Assembly (NCBI RefSeq): GCF_011683955.1
Contig: NZ_JAAQPI010000007.1
Location: 328,483-392,482 of the forward strand
Direction of reading: 5' to 3'
Origin: Pseudomaricurvus alkylphenolicus
Lineage (GTDB): Bacteria; Pseudomonadota; Gammaproteobacteria; Pseudomonadales; Cellvibrionaceae
DNA length: 64,000 nt
Positions 53,014-62,127 of this stretch are shown here, one piece after another. Under the pieces are notes generated by a model. It had not been told where the DNA came from and made no database searches. It worked only from the letters and a program-made list of their open reading frames with translations. A program made the position numbers and the translations under genes. Numbering within the stretch: the stretch's first letter is position 1; every line of letters begins with the position of its first letter.

Positions 53014-54186
53014 ATGTCCCAACCCTCATATAAACCCGATTTCTACTCCAGAGCCTTTATCAAGGATGCCATGCCGCATTATCGGCGCATGAGAGAGCTG
53101 GGCCCTGCCGTTTGGTTGCCTAGTAACAAGGTCTGGGCAGTAAGTCGCTATGAGGATGTAAAAAAATCTTTATTCAACGCGGAGTCGCTAATATCTGGAA
53201 AAGGTATTTCAGCTAACGGCTTTGCCAACCGCTTGATGAGCGGTGATAAAAAGATAACGTTGACATCCGATGGTGAAGATCATATGCGTAAACGTGGTGT
53301 TGTTGGTAAGCCGTTATCAAAAAAGGGAATGAAAGATCTGTCTCAACAAATACAGAATGAAGCGGATCGATTGGTTGAAAGTTTGTTAGCAAGGGGGCGG
53401 TTTGACGGCGTAAGAGATTTTGCTGAGCATCTGCCGGTTCAAATTGTTAGCAATTTGCTGGGTATTCCCGAGTCCGGGCGCGAGAACATGCTTAATTGGT
53501 CGACTCAGAGTTTTAATATTACGGGGTCGTATAACTGGCGTACTCTAAGGTCCATTCCAGCTGGCATACAAATGGCAAGATATGGCAAGCGAATCAATCG
53601 CGACAATATCGATCCAAACGGATGGGTCAATAACTTGTACGATGCCGTGGACAGTGGCGTTCTTGAAGAGGAGGACGTTCCTGCGATGGTCAACGATTAC
53701 ATGGGCCCTTCTCTGGATACAACCATCATAGCCAGTTCGTACATGCTTTATCTACTCGGTAGCAACCCTGAAGCCTGGGAGGCAGTGCGGTCGGCGCCGG
53801 AGCTTATTCCTAATGCCGTCAATGAAACCTTACGGATGGCGTCGCCAGTTCGAGGCTGGTGTCGATATGTAAAGGATGATGTGGATCTCAGTGGAACATT
53901 GATCCCCAAGGGGTCACGAGTTCTGGTAGTACTGGTCTCTGCCAATTATGACGAGCGCAAATGGAAGAACCCGGAAACTTTCGATATTCATCGCAATCCT
54001 CGTGATCATCTCGCTTTCGGTTTTGGTGTTCACAGTTGCCTTGGAAGGCATTTGGCTCAATTGGAAATGGAGTCATTGTTGCGATCAATGATTGGCCGGG
54101 TTTCACAAATTAACGTCAGTGAACCCAAGTTGGCCCTGAACAATACATTGCGGGGATTTTCTTCGATGCCCGTACAGTTCTCGTAG
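53014..54186 (+). CDS. Bacterial cytochrome P450, probable oxidative demethylase
   Basis: Encodes 390 aa, soluble class I P450. Heme-ligand loop AFGFGVHSCLGRH with Cys342; ExxR as ETLR (E271-R274); I-helix DYMGPSLDTT with the acid-alcohol pair D235-T236 (the AG before it reads PS). The helix sequence GPSLDTT resembles that of CYP199/CYP255-type aryl demethylases from memory, unverified. Start at ATG 53014 has AAGG; a longer frame begins at 52951. It is 12 bases from a [2Fe-2S] ferredoxin and then a formaldehyde-activating fusion, which points to O- or N-demethylation. No ferredoxin reductase is in the window. Confidence 0.9.
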   Translation: MSQPSYKPDFYSRAFIKDAMPHYRRMRELGPAVWLPSNKVWAVSRYEDVKKSLFNAESLISGKGISANGFANRLMSGDKKITLTSDGEDHMRKRGVVGKPLSKKGMKDLSQQIQNEADRLVESLLARGRFDGVRDFAEHLPVQIVSNLLGIPESGRENMLNWSTQSFNITGSYNWRTLRSIPAGIQMARYGKRINRDNIDPNGWVNNLYDAVDSGVLEEEDVPAMVNDYMGPSLDTTIIASSYMLYLLGSNPEAWEAVRSAPELIPNAVNETLRMASPVRGWCRYVKDDVDLSGTLIPKGSRVLVVLVSANYDERKWKNPETFDIHRNPRDHLAFGFGVHSCLGRHLAQLEMESLLRSMIGRVSQINVSEPKLALNNTLRGFSSMPVQFS

Positions 54187-54198
54187 TGGAGCATAATC

Positions 54199-54519
54199 AT
54201 GCCTAAAGTAACCTATCTGCTGCCAGATGGCAGCGAACACGAATTTTCCCTAAGTGTAGGCCAGAGCATTATGGAAGGTGCCGTCAGCAACGGCATTGAA
54301 CAAGTGCTCGCGCAATGCGGCGGCTCGGCCATGTGCGCTACCTGCCATTGTTATGTTGAGGGCGGACCCGTGGAGGCCTTGCCACCGATCAGTGATCTGG
54401 AAAATGCCATGCTCGACGAAACGGAAGCCGAACGAAAAGATAACTCAAGACTATCTTGTCAGGTACGCGTGACGGAAGAATTGAGTGGCCTGCGCGTGGC
54501 GATTCCCGAGGAAATCTAA
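54199..54519 (+). CDS. [2Fe-2S] ferredoxin, adrenodoxin/puredoxin type
   Basis: Encodes 106 aa. Cluster ligands C40, C46, C49 (CGGSAMCATC) and C87 (LSCQV) match the Cx5Cx2C...C pattern of P450-supplying ferredoxins. It begins MPKVTYLLPDGSEHEFSL. It lies 12 bases after the P450 and 5 bases before the Gfa fusion, so it is the likely electron donor to that P450. The reductase must be encoded elsewhere. Confidence 0.93.
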   Translation: MPKVTYLLPDGSEHEFSLSVGQSIMEGAVSNGIEQVLAQCGGSAMCATCHCYVEGGPVEALPPISDLENAMLDETEAERKDNSRLSCQVRVTEELSGLRVAIPEEI

Positions 54520-54524
54520 CAGTC

Positions 54525-55574
54525 ATGTCGTTGGTAAAAACCGCTATCAGGATCAACGCCCCGGCTTCTGTCGTATGGAGTATTCTGGACGAATCACATC
54601 GCTACCCTGATTGGAACAGTGTAGTGCAAGCTATGGCAGGAAGAACAACACTGGGGAAAGAACTGGCGCTGACTTTTTCACCCGCCGATAGAATCTTGAA
54701 TATCAACGTTCGAGTTAGTCGCTTGGTCGCACTTCGAGAGTTTCGTTGGGGTGGAAAGTTGCCTCGTCGTATTTGGAAAGGAAGTTTTCTGGCGGTAAAG
54801 ATCATTCCTTTGTTCATGCGTGGAGAACACTCGCTGATCATTAAACCGGAGTGCCACACAAGCTGTAGTTTAATTCACGAGGAGGCGTTTAGCGGATTGC
54901 TTCCCAGACTGACCTGGAAACTTATAGAGCCTATGTTTAGTAAAGCTTACGATCAAATGAATATCGAACTGAAATCCAGGGCAGAGCGCATATACAACAA
55001 AACCTGCGGCTTTAGTTTACACCCTGTCGTCGATAAGGGTCATTTTCGTGAAGCCGGAAGCAACATTGAGGCGGTTGGAAAATTACATTGTCACTGCGTG
55101 CGCGAGAAAATAGAAATCTCTGTTTCCGAGAGAAGTTCTCATAATCATTTATGCGGTTGCAGTATCTGCTGGAAACCTCAGGGCGCTCTATTCTCTCAAG
55201 TAGCGGTGGTGCCAACGGACAGTCTGGAGGTAACAGCCAACGGCCACAAGCTTGCTGTTGTTGATCCTGTCGCCACAATCAGACGATATGCTTGTCAGAT
55301 GTGTGGGGTTCATATGTATGGCCGGGTAGATGATTCCAATAATCACTACTACGGTATGGACTTTGTCCATCTGGAATTGGCGGAAAATCAGTCTAACTCT
55401 CCTCCAGAGTTTGCAGGCTATGTCTCTTCTCTTATTGAGTCAGGAGTAAACCCGAGTGAAATGGCGTCGATAAGAAGGGCACTATCCGAAAAAGATATTG
55501 ATTGCTATGACGTCTTGTCTCCGGAGCTGATGGACGTCATCTCCTTCCATAGAAGGAAAATCAATGGTTTGTAG
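54525..55574 (+). CDS. SRPBCC domain fused to glutathione-dependent formaldehyde-activating enzyme (Gfa)
   Basis: Encodes 349 aa. Residues 1-160 are a START-like SRPBCC ligand-binding domain (IRINAPASVVWSILDESHRYPDW). Residues about 165-349 are a full-length Gfa: zinc ligands C189, C191, C210, C212, C215, C257, C260 (LHCHC, CGCSICWKP, CQMCGVHMYGR), then PPEFAGYVSSLIESGVNP and LSPELMDVISFHR. Gfa of Paracoccus denitrificans speeds S-hydroxymethylglutathione formation from formaldehyde. I know of no description of this fusion. It is 5 bases after the ferredoxin. It may capture formaldehyde released by the P450, and the SRPBCC part may bind the substrate or product (inference). Confidence 0.88.
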   Translation: MSLVKTAIRINAPASVVWSILDESHRYPDWNSVVQAMAGRTTLGKELALTFSPADRILNINVRVSRLVALREFRWGGKLPRRIWKGSFLAVKIIPLFMRGEHSLIIKPECHTSCSLIHEEAFSGLLPRLTWKLIEPMFSKAYDQMNIELKSRAERIYNKTCGFSLHPVVDKGHFREAGSNIEAVGKLHCHCVREKIEISVSERSSHNHLCGCSICWKPQGALFSQVAVVPTDSLEVTANGHKLAVVDPVATIRRYACQMCGVHMYGRVDDSNNHYYGMDFVHLELAENQSNSPPEFAGYVSSLIESGVNPSEMASIRRALSEKDIDCYDVLSPELMDVISFHRRKINGL

Positions 55575-55695
55575 TATAGGTATCGGCTCTGTTTTAGCTG
55601 TATCGATAGAGCGGCTATTGGAGTCCGGAATTATCAATCAATAATAATGAATATGCCTAGTTATTCCAAAAACCAACGGTCAAGAGGAAGAGAAA

Positions 55696-58011
55696 ATGAT
55701 AACGAAGAGAAAACCAGCCTTTACCAAAACCGCTATAATGTCTGCCATATCCATGGTTACAGCTACAGGCGTCATGGCTGAATCCGCACTGGTGTTGGAA
55801 GAGATAATCATTACGGCTCAAAAGCGCGAACAGAACTTACAGGGAGTCCCTGTCTCAGTGAGTGCAATCAGCGGTGATCAGATTTTAGAGTCGGGCATCA
55901 AGGACTTGACGGCACTTTCATCGTATGTGCCTAACCTGAAAATCAGTGAGGGCCCTGCCGAAAACGGCGTGTATATCCGCGGTTTGGGATCGGGTGAAAA
56001 CCAGGGCTTTGAACAGTCTGTTGGTATGTTTGTTGACGGCGTTTATGCTGGTAAGGCTCGGCAGTTTCAGGCTCCCTTTCTTGATGTCGGCTCTGTCGAA
56101 GTACTGCGCGGCCCCCAGGGAACGCTATACGGTAAGAATACTATTGCGGGCTCCATTACCATTACCTCAGCTCGCCCAACTGATACGCTGGAAGCCAGTA
56201 TTTTGACTGAGTATGAGTTTGAAGAGGGCAGCCAAACCACCGAAGCTGTTCTTTCTGGCCCTCTTGCAGAAAACTTGACCGGTCGTATCGCATTGCGTCA
56301 CTCAGAAACTGACGGCTTTATAGATAATACCCTGCAAAATGACGAGGAAATGAATTCCAATGTCCAGACAGGACGCGTGAGTTTGTTGTGGACGCCACTC
56401 AATAAACTTGATGTATTTTTTAAATACGAAAATGGAGAAACTGAAACAGCTGGGAAAAACAATCGCGTGATTGATGCAACAGCGGCCCAAATGGTCGCAT
56501 ACACATTCTTCGATCCGGATTTTGATATTGATGAGTATCAACGCTCTACCTCCGATGCTGAAACCATGAAAATTGACAGCGAGAGCTTCACTCTCAATGT
56601 TACCTATGATTTTGGTTCTCATGAATTAACATCCAACCTGGCATATTCAACCTTTGAAGCAAACGACATCTTCGACACAGACTTCTCACCAGCGGATGTC
56701 ATTAGCGTTGCATTGAATCAAGAATATCAACAGATTAGTCAAGAGTTGCGGCTGACCTCAGCGTTAGGCGAGAAATTTGACTACATCGCGGGCTTCTATT
56801 ATCAGAAGAGTGAATTCAATACTGATCGTTTGCTGGGCGTGGGTACATCAACTGCAGCATTGGCACGCAACCCTGTGTTGGCTGGTCTTGGTTATACCGG
56901 TACATCCGCTGGCACAACGGGCTTTAATAGTCAGTTTTTTCAAGACTCCGAAACCTATGCGATATTCGGATCACTGAGCTGGCATCAAACCGAGGACATA
57001 ACTTGGACCTTGGGGCTTAGATATAGCAGCGAAAACAAAGAGGCCAATCGCTCTCTATTGGTGTCTGAGTATCTAGGGACCTCTGCTCAGACGAACCCTG
57101 CCGCTATATTGGATATGAATATTCTTGGCATTTACACGCATTCCGTTAGTGGTGAACATACTGATAAAAATGTGTCACCGTCTTTAAAGCTGCAGTACGA
57201 TGTTAGCGGCAATGTGATGTTATACGCCAGCCTGAGTAAAGCCTTCAAATCAGGCGGTTATAGCGAGCCGGGCTTAACGGGTGATGATGACGGTGAATAT
57301 AGTCCGGCAGGTACTCCAACGACCTTCAGTTTTGATCAAGAAGAGGCACTGGCATTTGAACTGGGTGGTAAAACAACCTTACTGAATGGTTCTGCAGTTT
57401 TGAACTTTGCATTGTTTAATACTGAGTACGATGACCTTCAAGTATCCACCTACGATGGCCTGAGTTTTGTCGTGGGCAACGCGGCGAAAGCGATCAGTCG
57501 GGGGGTTGAGGTCGACGGTATGGTTCGACTGTCCGAGTCATTAACTATGAGCGGTTCAATGGCGTACTTGGATGCACGTTATGATGAATTTCCAGATACG
57601 AACTGTACTTATGAACAACTTTTGCTATCTCCCGTTGGCTGTACTCAAGACCTAGGAGGTGAAACACTGGCCAATGCACCTAAATGGACCGTCAACATGG
57701 CCATCGAGCACGTGACGCCCCTATCATCTAATCTGGAGCTGATGAGCCGTATCGACGTCAACTACACCGATGATCAATACTTGGCTTCTGACTTGGATGA
57801 ACGCTCTTTGCAAGTTGATTTCACCCTGGTCAACGCGCGTTTGGCTCTAAGCAATGCCGAAGGTAGCTGGGAAGTAGCCCTATTGGGTAAGAACCTGACT
57901 GGCGAAGAGTACTTCACAATGGCGGGTGATTCCGGTTTTCAGGATGGGGCTTTCTTCGCATTCAGCGGCGCACCACGAACCCTGGCGATTCAGCTAAAAC
58001 TGGCTATTTGA
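55696..58011 (+). CDS. TonB-dependent receptor of the P450-demethylase locus
   Basis: Encodes 771 aa. Signal peptide (about 1-28), TonB-box region VLEEIIITAQKREQNLQGVPV, plug motifs IRGLGSGENQGFEQSVGM and VEVLRGPQGTLYGKN, and barrel ending in LAIQLKLAI. Same broad class as the receptors at 9538 and 48080. It lies 122 bases after the Gfa fusion on the same strand; it may be cotranscribed or have its own promoter. It probably imports the compound that the P450 demethylates. Confidence 0.92.
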   Translation: MITKRKPAFTKTAIMSAISMVTATGVMAESALVLEEIIITAQKREQNLQGVPVSVSAISGDQILESGIKDLTALSSYVPNLKISEGPAENGVYIRGLGSGENQGFEQSVGMFVDGVYAGKARQFQAPFLDVGSVEVLRGPQGTLYGKNTIAGSITITSARPTDTLEASILTEYEFEEGSQTTEAVLSGPLAENLTGRIALRHSETDGFIDNTLQNDEEMNSNVQTGRVSLLWTPLNKLDVFFKYENGETETAGKNNRVIDATAAQMVAYTFFDPDFDIDEYQRSTSDAETMKIDSESFTLNVTYDFGSHELTSNLAYSTFEANDIFDTDFSPADVISVALNQEYQQISQELRLTSALGEKFDYIAGFYYQKSEFNTDRLLGVGTSTAALARNPVLAGLGYTGTSAGTTGFNSQFFQDSETYAIFGSLSWHQTEDITWTLGLRYSSENKEANRSLLVSEYLGTSAQTNPAAILDMNILGIYTHSVSGEHTDKNVSPSLKLQYDVSGNVMLYASLSKAFKSGGYSEPGLTGDDDGEYSPAGTPTTFSFDQEEALAFELGGKTTLLNGSAVLNFALFNTEYDDLQVSTYDGLSFVVGNAAKAISRGVEVDGMVRLSESLTMSGSMAYLDARYDEFPDTNCTYEQLLLSPVGCTQDLGGETLANAPKWTVNMAIEHVTPLSSNLELMSRIDVNYTDDQYLASDLDERSLQVDFTLVNARLALSNAEGSWEVALLGKNLTGEEYFTMAGDSGFQDGAFFAFSGAPRTLAIQLKLAI

Positions 58012-58025
58012 TCCATCATTGATGA

Positions 58026-58068
58026 CCATAGGCTTGAACTCCAGCACGTTCTGGAGGCAGGGCCTATG
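58026..58068 (+). other. Stem-loop after the TonB receptor
   Basis: Outer stem CATAGGC (58027-58033) with GCCTATG (58062-58068) and an inner stem ACTCCAG/CTGGAG (58039-58056). No U-tract follows, so it is not a classical terminator but could act with Rho. Confidence 0.45.
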
Positions 58069-58123
58069 CGCATCAACTGAACATATTCGGTATACTTCCA
58101 ATTGCAAATCAGGAAGATTGAAT

Positions 58124-59287
58124 ATGCTGACCGCCCTGGCCATCAATAACTACCGCTCCATTCTCAAACTGGTCATGCCCCTGGGCCCACTTAACGTTAT
58201 CACCGGCCCCAACGGCAGCGGCAAATCCAACCTCTACAAAGCCCTGCGTCTACTCTCCGAAACCGCCCAGGGCGGTGTTACCAACTCACTCGCCGCCGAA
58301 GGCGGACTCCACTCCACCTTCTGGGCCGGCCCCGAAAAACTCTCCAAACGCATGCGTAGCGGCGAAGTCCCCGTACAAGGTGGTCCCCGCCAGGAAGACG
58401 TGCGCTTGCGCATGGGCTTTGCCACCGAGGAATTCAGCTACGCCATCTCGCTGGGTTTACCCAAACCTTCACCTTCGGCCTTCTCACTTGACCCGGAGAT
58501 CAAACACGAGAGCATCTGGGCCGGGCCCATCTACCGGCCGGCGTCACAAATGATTGAGCGCAAAGGTCCACAAGTCAGAATCAAAGAAGGCCGCAGCTGG
58601 ACCCCACTCCCCGGCTCCGTGCAAACCTTTAGCAGCATGTTTGACCAGCTCGCAGACCCGGCCGCGGCGCCGGAGGTATTCCAGGTGCGGGAAATGATTC
58701 GCAGCTGGCGTTTCTACGACCACTTTCGCACTGACAAGGACGCTCCCGCCCGACAACCGCAACTGGGCACCCGCACACCGGTTTTGCATCACGATGGCCG
58801 CGACTTGGCGGCGGCGATTCAGACCATTCGGGAAATCGGTGATCACGAAGCCCTGGAAGAAGCCATTAGCGATGCCTTTCCCGGGGCTCGACTGGATGTT
58901 ATTCGCCACGAAGATGGGCGCTTTAGTTTGGAGTTTTACCAAAAAGGGTTGTTACGCCCCCTGACCGGAGCAGAACTATCCGACGGTACACTCAGATATG
59001 TCCTCTGGGTTGCTGCGCTGTTAACACCACGACCTCCAGGTTTGATGGTGCTGAACGAACCGGAGACCAGCCTCCATCCGGATCTGTTACCGGCACTGGC
59101 ACGATTGATTGCCCGCGCGGCCGAGCAAACCCAAGTGTGGGTTATTTCTCACGCCAACCGATTGATTGCGGCGCTGAATCAGTTTGATGATTGTTGTGGG
59201 ATTGAGTTGGAAAAAGTATTGGGCTCAACCGAAGTGAAAGGCCTTGGTATGCTCGATGAACCGCCATGGCATTGGCCGGATGGGTGA
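58124..59287 (+). CDS. AAA-type ATPase of the SMC/RecF/OLD-like group
   Basis: Encodes 387 aa. Walker A is GPNGSGKSNLYKAL (about 26-39), the signature-like region is LSDGTLRYVLW, Walker B and D-loop LMVLNEPETSLHP, and the switch His in WVISHANR. The N-terminus AINNYRSIL is typical of OLD/RecF-like single-domain ATPases. Start at ATG 58124 with AGGAAG upstream. No nuclease partner gene is adjacent, so this is a stand-alone ATPase of unknown role. It borders the accessory tract. Confidence 0.88.
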   Translation: MLTALAINNYRSILKLVMPLGPLNVITGPNGSGKSNLYKALRLLSETAQGGVTNSLAAEGGLHSTFWAGPEKLSKRMRSGEVPVQGGPRQEDVRLRMGFATEEFSYAISLGLPKPSPSAFSLDPEIKHESIWAGPIYRPASQMIERKGPQVRIKEGRSWTPLPGSVQTFSSMFDQLADPAAAPEVFQVREMIRSWRFYDHFRTDKDAPARQPQLGTRTPVLHHDGRDLAAAIQTIREIGDHEALEEAISDAFPGARLDVIRHEDGRFSLEFYQKGLLRPLTGAELSDGTLRYVLWVAALLTPRPPGLMVLNEPETSLHPDLLPALARLIARAAEQTQVWVISHANRLIAALNQFDDCCGIELEKVLGSTEVKGLGMLDEPPWHWPDG

Positions 59288-59706
59288 GTTCGCAGGTTAA
59301 GTGGGTGTTTATTGAGAAAGTAGCGAAGTGTAAATAATTGAGTTGCTGGATTGGTACCAAACCAGAGAGCTATAGGTGTCGGTTTGAATCTTGTGTGGTG
59401 GATGTGTGGGCTCAGAAAGTGGGCTTAGAAAGAATCGAATTAATCTGACAGCTGTTAACCCGAAGCGGAATGTTAGCAAATTCTAATATAATGCCGATCA
59501 AGCGGCGAAATTTTGATCAAAATGTAGACTGAAACCACAGAGTTGTAGAATCAGGCCGCTGCAACGTGATATAACACCTCAGGCTTATAGGGAATTAAGG
59601 CTTGTCATTGATTATGAAAGGATTTCGTTTCCTACCCCGTTCCCCCCATGCATATACGTCAGAATGACATATTTCAAAGTATCGTCTAGATGCTGAATAT
59701 AGCGTT
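59288..59706. other. Gene-free spacer at the entry to the accessory tract
   Basis: About 420 bases without a supported gene. It contains a 14-base palindrome ATTTTGATCAAAAT (59510-59523). AT content is higher than in the neighbouring ATPase gene. I see no integrase or attI site. Confidence 0.5.
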
Positions 59707-60066
59707 ATGAGTAAAAGCATGAGTGACGACTTGCCCTGCCCATCATGTGGTTTCCTAACTTGTGAAGAAAACTATGGAAGCTACAATATTTGTGAGATTT
59801 GTGGCTGGGAAGATGATGGAGTCCAGCTTGCAAATCCATGTTCAGGTGGCGGGGCAAATGGTGAGTCATTGTCTGAGGCACAGGAAAAATCAATAACTGA
59901 ATATCCGTTGTCGGTCGAAATAGCTGAGGGATTAAAGAGAAGCAAACGGTGGCGGCCTCTTACGAAAGCTGAAATCGAAACATACAATGAACAAAAGACG
60001 CGAGAGCATTGGCACAATAAAGCTGTTCTCTATGAGTCTGAAACCTACTGGAATCAAAACTCATAA
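59707..60066 (+). CDS. CPCC-family cysteine-rich small protein in a cassette-like position
   Basis: Encodes 119 aa. Zinc-ribbon-like motif LPCPSCGFLTCEENYGSYNICEICGWEDDG (in parts): Cys pairs CPSC and CEIC. This belongs to the CPCC family often found in gene cassettes and mobile tracts, function unknown. The stop TAA lies inside the attC-like site at 60062, as expected for a cassette ORF. No clear binding site. Confidence 0.8.
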   Translation: MSKSMSDDLPCPSCGFLTCEENYGSYNICEICGWEDDGVQLANPCSGGGANGESLSEAQEKSITEYPLSVEIAEGLKRSKRWRPLTKAEIETYNEQKTREHWHNKAVLYESETYWNQNS

Positions 60067-60137
60067 CAAGCCCAGCCAGAGGGACACAAAATCCGCCGCT
60101 TCGCTCTGGTTTTCTTGCCCCTGCTGGCGGCGTTACG
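60062..60137. repeat. attC-like recombination site (integron cassette type)
   Basis: An imperfect inverted repeat of 76 bases: CATAACAAGCCCAGCCAGAGGG on the left and CCCCTGCTGGCGGCGTTACG on the right, with a central CCGCCGCTTCGCTC hairpin. The left end holds the stop of the CPCC gene and the next gene starts 15 bases past the right end, which is typical for attC. The right core reads GTTACG rather than GTTRRRY, so it may be degenerate. Best seen as a bottom-strand fold. Confidence 0.6.
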
Positions 60138-60151
60138 TTGCAATATAAGCT

Positions 60152-60682
60152 ATGAAGAAAGCATCAAGATTTATGCCTGAATACAGGCCAAAGAAAGCTA
60201 GTAAACTAGCTTTGATTGTTCTACTAGCCCTGGCTGGGGGCTTAGTAATCTATGAGCCGGTTATGCTTGCGGTCGTTATTGCCATTACCCTATTGGTAAT
60301 TCGCTGGAGTAAATTTGAGCAACAAAAAATGGATGAGTATTTTCATAAGTTGTGCGAGGAGCGAAAGGGGCTTTCTATTTGTGAGTTTGCAAGAGAATTT
60401 GATGCTCGTGCGGTAGACACATGGATAATTCGAGCCACGTATGAGCAGCTTCAGGCAGCGTTACCGACAAAGCACGTAGTCCCTATCAAGGCTTCAGACA
60501 ATCTGTTTGAAACGCTAAAACTCGATGAGGAAGATCTTGATTTGGATCTCGCTGAGATGATCGCACAAAGAACAGGCCGTAGCTTAAATGATTGTGAAGG
60601 CAATCCTTACTATGGCAAAGTAACCACTGCGGGTAAATTGGTATTATTTTTCAATCATCAGGCTGGCATTAATGCAACATGA
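60152..60682 (+). CDS. Two-helix membrane protein with soluble domain, unknown function
   Basis: Encodes 176 aa. Two hydrophobic helices (about 19-52) then a soluble part with ICEFAREFDARAVDTWIIRATYEQLQ and LDEEDLDLDLAEMIAQRTGRSL (parts). I do not recognise the family. It starts 15 bases after the attC-like site. Downstream, after its stop, a short imperfect dyad (60687-60727, ACGCT ... AGCGT enclosing TGCCAG/CTGGCA) may be a second, weaker cassette boundary. Confidence 0.6.
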   Translation: MKKASRFMPEYRPKKASKLALIVLLALAGGLVIYEPVMLAVVIAITLLVIRWSKFEQQKMDEYFHKLCEERKGLSICEFAREFDARAVDTWIIRATYEQLQAALPTKHVVPIKASDNLFETLKLDEEDLDLDLAEMIAQRTGRSLNDCEGNPYYGKVTTAGKLVLFFNHQAGINAT

Positions 60683-60772
60683 CAAGACGCTTCATGAATG
60701 CCAGCAAACTGGCAGCTACCTCAGCGTTGAAACTGTCTGCTGCTGGCACAACTCAGAAGGGGGAGTGATATT

Positions 60773-61219
60773 TTGGTGGAGATAGCACGGCTTCTAATGT
60801 TCCTGGCAATGCTCTTACTGAGCATTCCTACACTAGCGAATGATAGTGCACCTAAATGCTCTGCTGAAAAGAGATCGGAGTTGCATTTCAATTTGAGTAT
60901 GTCTTTGAGAAATTATGGGTTCGTGAATGAGAAACATAGACGTCATAACGCTGAATGGGTGCCTCCTTCTTGCAAAGAATTCGAACTAATAGAGACTCGG
61001 CTGAAGAAAGTTAATAGTGTCGACAATATTTTGGCATACACATACAGCTGTGGAAGCCGAACCACTCTACTGATGTACACACCAAAACAAGTATATTTGG
61101 ATACAGAAATACTGATAAACAAGATCGCTGAAGAGTATGACAGTTATGTTTGGCTGGGGTGCTTGCAGCTAGAGCTAACTACAACGAACCACCTACTAAG
61201 GCGTACATCGTTGGAGTGA
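60773..61219 (+). CDS. Small secreted protein of unknown function
   Basis: Encodes 148 aa. Signal peptide (about 1-22, LLMFLAMLLLSIPTLAN) and four Cys in the mature part (PKCSAEK, PSCKEF, YSCGSR, LGCLQ). No family recognised. Starts at TTG 60773 or GTG 60776, with AGAAGGGGGAG upstream. The leader (GAAACTGTCTGCTGCTGGCACA) resembles that of the next gene. Confidence 0.6.
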   Translation: MVEIARLLMFLAMLLLSIPTLANDSAPKCSAEKRSELHFNLSMSLRNYGFVNEKHRRHNAEWVPPSCKEFELIETRLKKVNSVDNILAYTYSCGSRTTLLMYTPKQVYLDTEILINKIAEEYDSYVWLGCLQLELTTTNHLLRRTSLE

Positions 61220-61279
61220 AACTGTCAGCTATTGGCACCATTGAGACACTCTTGATTTGACTCCAAAAAAGGAAACGAT

Positions 61280-61714
61280 ATGAAATATTCGATCAATCTG
61301 TTGGTTTTCTTGACATCATTGATGCCGCTCATGTCGATCTCCTGTGAAATGTCTCTGACTGGGAAGTGGAAATTGGATTTTGAATACTATTTGAACTCTC
61401 TTTCGAAAGGTGATGCGGATGCCAGACAAAGGTTGATCGAAATCTGGGATGGCCAGCCATTTATCAAAATCGAAATCGATCAAACAAAAGGAAAATTTTC
61501 TCAGAAGTGGGAAGGTGGATGGAGCAGCTTTGATTTTGATTATCAGATTTTGCCTGCTGATAAAAACTCTTGTGTATTTATAATTACCGCCTACGATGAC
61601 AGCGAAACAGGAATGTCTGAATCCATGGAGATCTGGGGTACTCCCGAAGGATTTTGCTGGCGACCATTGATTAATGCTGAGGTAACCGATTGCTATGTCA
61701 AAGATCGGGAATGA
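61280..61714 (+). CDS. Small secreted or lipoprotein-like protein, paralogue B
   Basis: Encodes 144 aa. Paralogue of the protein at 80-517 (about 60 % identical by hand), with the same motifs GKWKL, IWDGQPFIKI, GGWSSF and TPEGFC and the same signal peptide ending at Cys (SISC). TTGGCACCATTGAGACAC also lies upstream here (61232-61249), so the leader was duplicated too. AAAAAGGAAACG precedes the ATG. Function unknown. The duplication is old enough that many residues have changed. Confidence 0.78.
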   Translation: MKYSINLLVFLTSLMPLMSISCEMSLTGKWKLDFEYYLNSLSKGDADARQRLIEIWDGQPFIKIEIDQTKGKFSQKWEGGWSSFDFDYQILPADKNSCVFIITAYDDSETGMSESMEIWGTPEGFCWRPLINAEVTDCYVKDRE

Positions 61715-61773
61715 AGACTCTGTACAGTCCGCTTATGGCATGAACCGCCGCTGCGTCGGGATATGGAGTATAC

Positions 61774-61938
61774 GTGAAAATACTTGACGATTGGTTCGTA
61801 GCGCTGAATGAAGAAGAGTTAGTCGTGTCGCCCACTGATGTGGCCACCCTATTAGAAAATTCCGAATCTCTTCCTGAAGGAAAGCTATGGAGCGATCACA
61901 GTTTGAAACACAATCGGGCAATATGCAGTGTGCTGTGA
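61774..61938 (+). CDS. Possible 54-aa small protein
   Basis: A GTG frame of 54 codons with GGAG five bases upstream. The peptide contains ILDDWFVALNEEELVVSPTD and LPEGKLWSDHSL (parts), an acidic, protein-like composition. No family recognised. It could be an antitoxin-like or cassette-encoded small protein; I have no evidence for either. Confidence 0.4.
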   Translation: MKILDDWFVALNEEELVVSPTDVATLLENSESLPEGKLWSDHSLKHNRAICSVL

Positions 61939-62127
61939 TTACAGCTTTTGGTATCTAAGCGCCTGTGAGTAGGCACTAACAGCTGGGGGTAACCCAATGC
62001 AGTCGGATCGAAACGACAAATGACTATGATGTTTACAAAGAACAGGTATGACCATAGAATGAAATTGTCGTGATTTTCGACAACCAAAAGCGATGTGCCT
62101 ATAATCCAGAAAACAGGGATGTGAACA

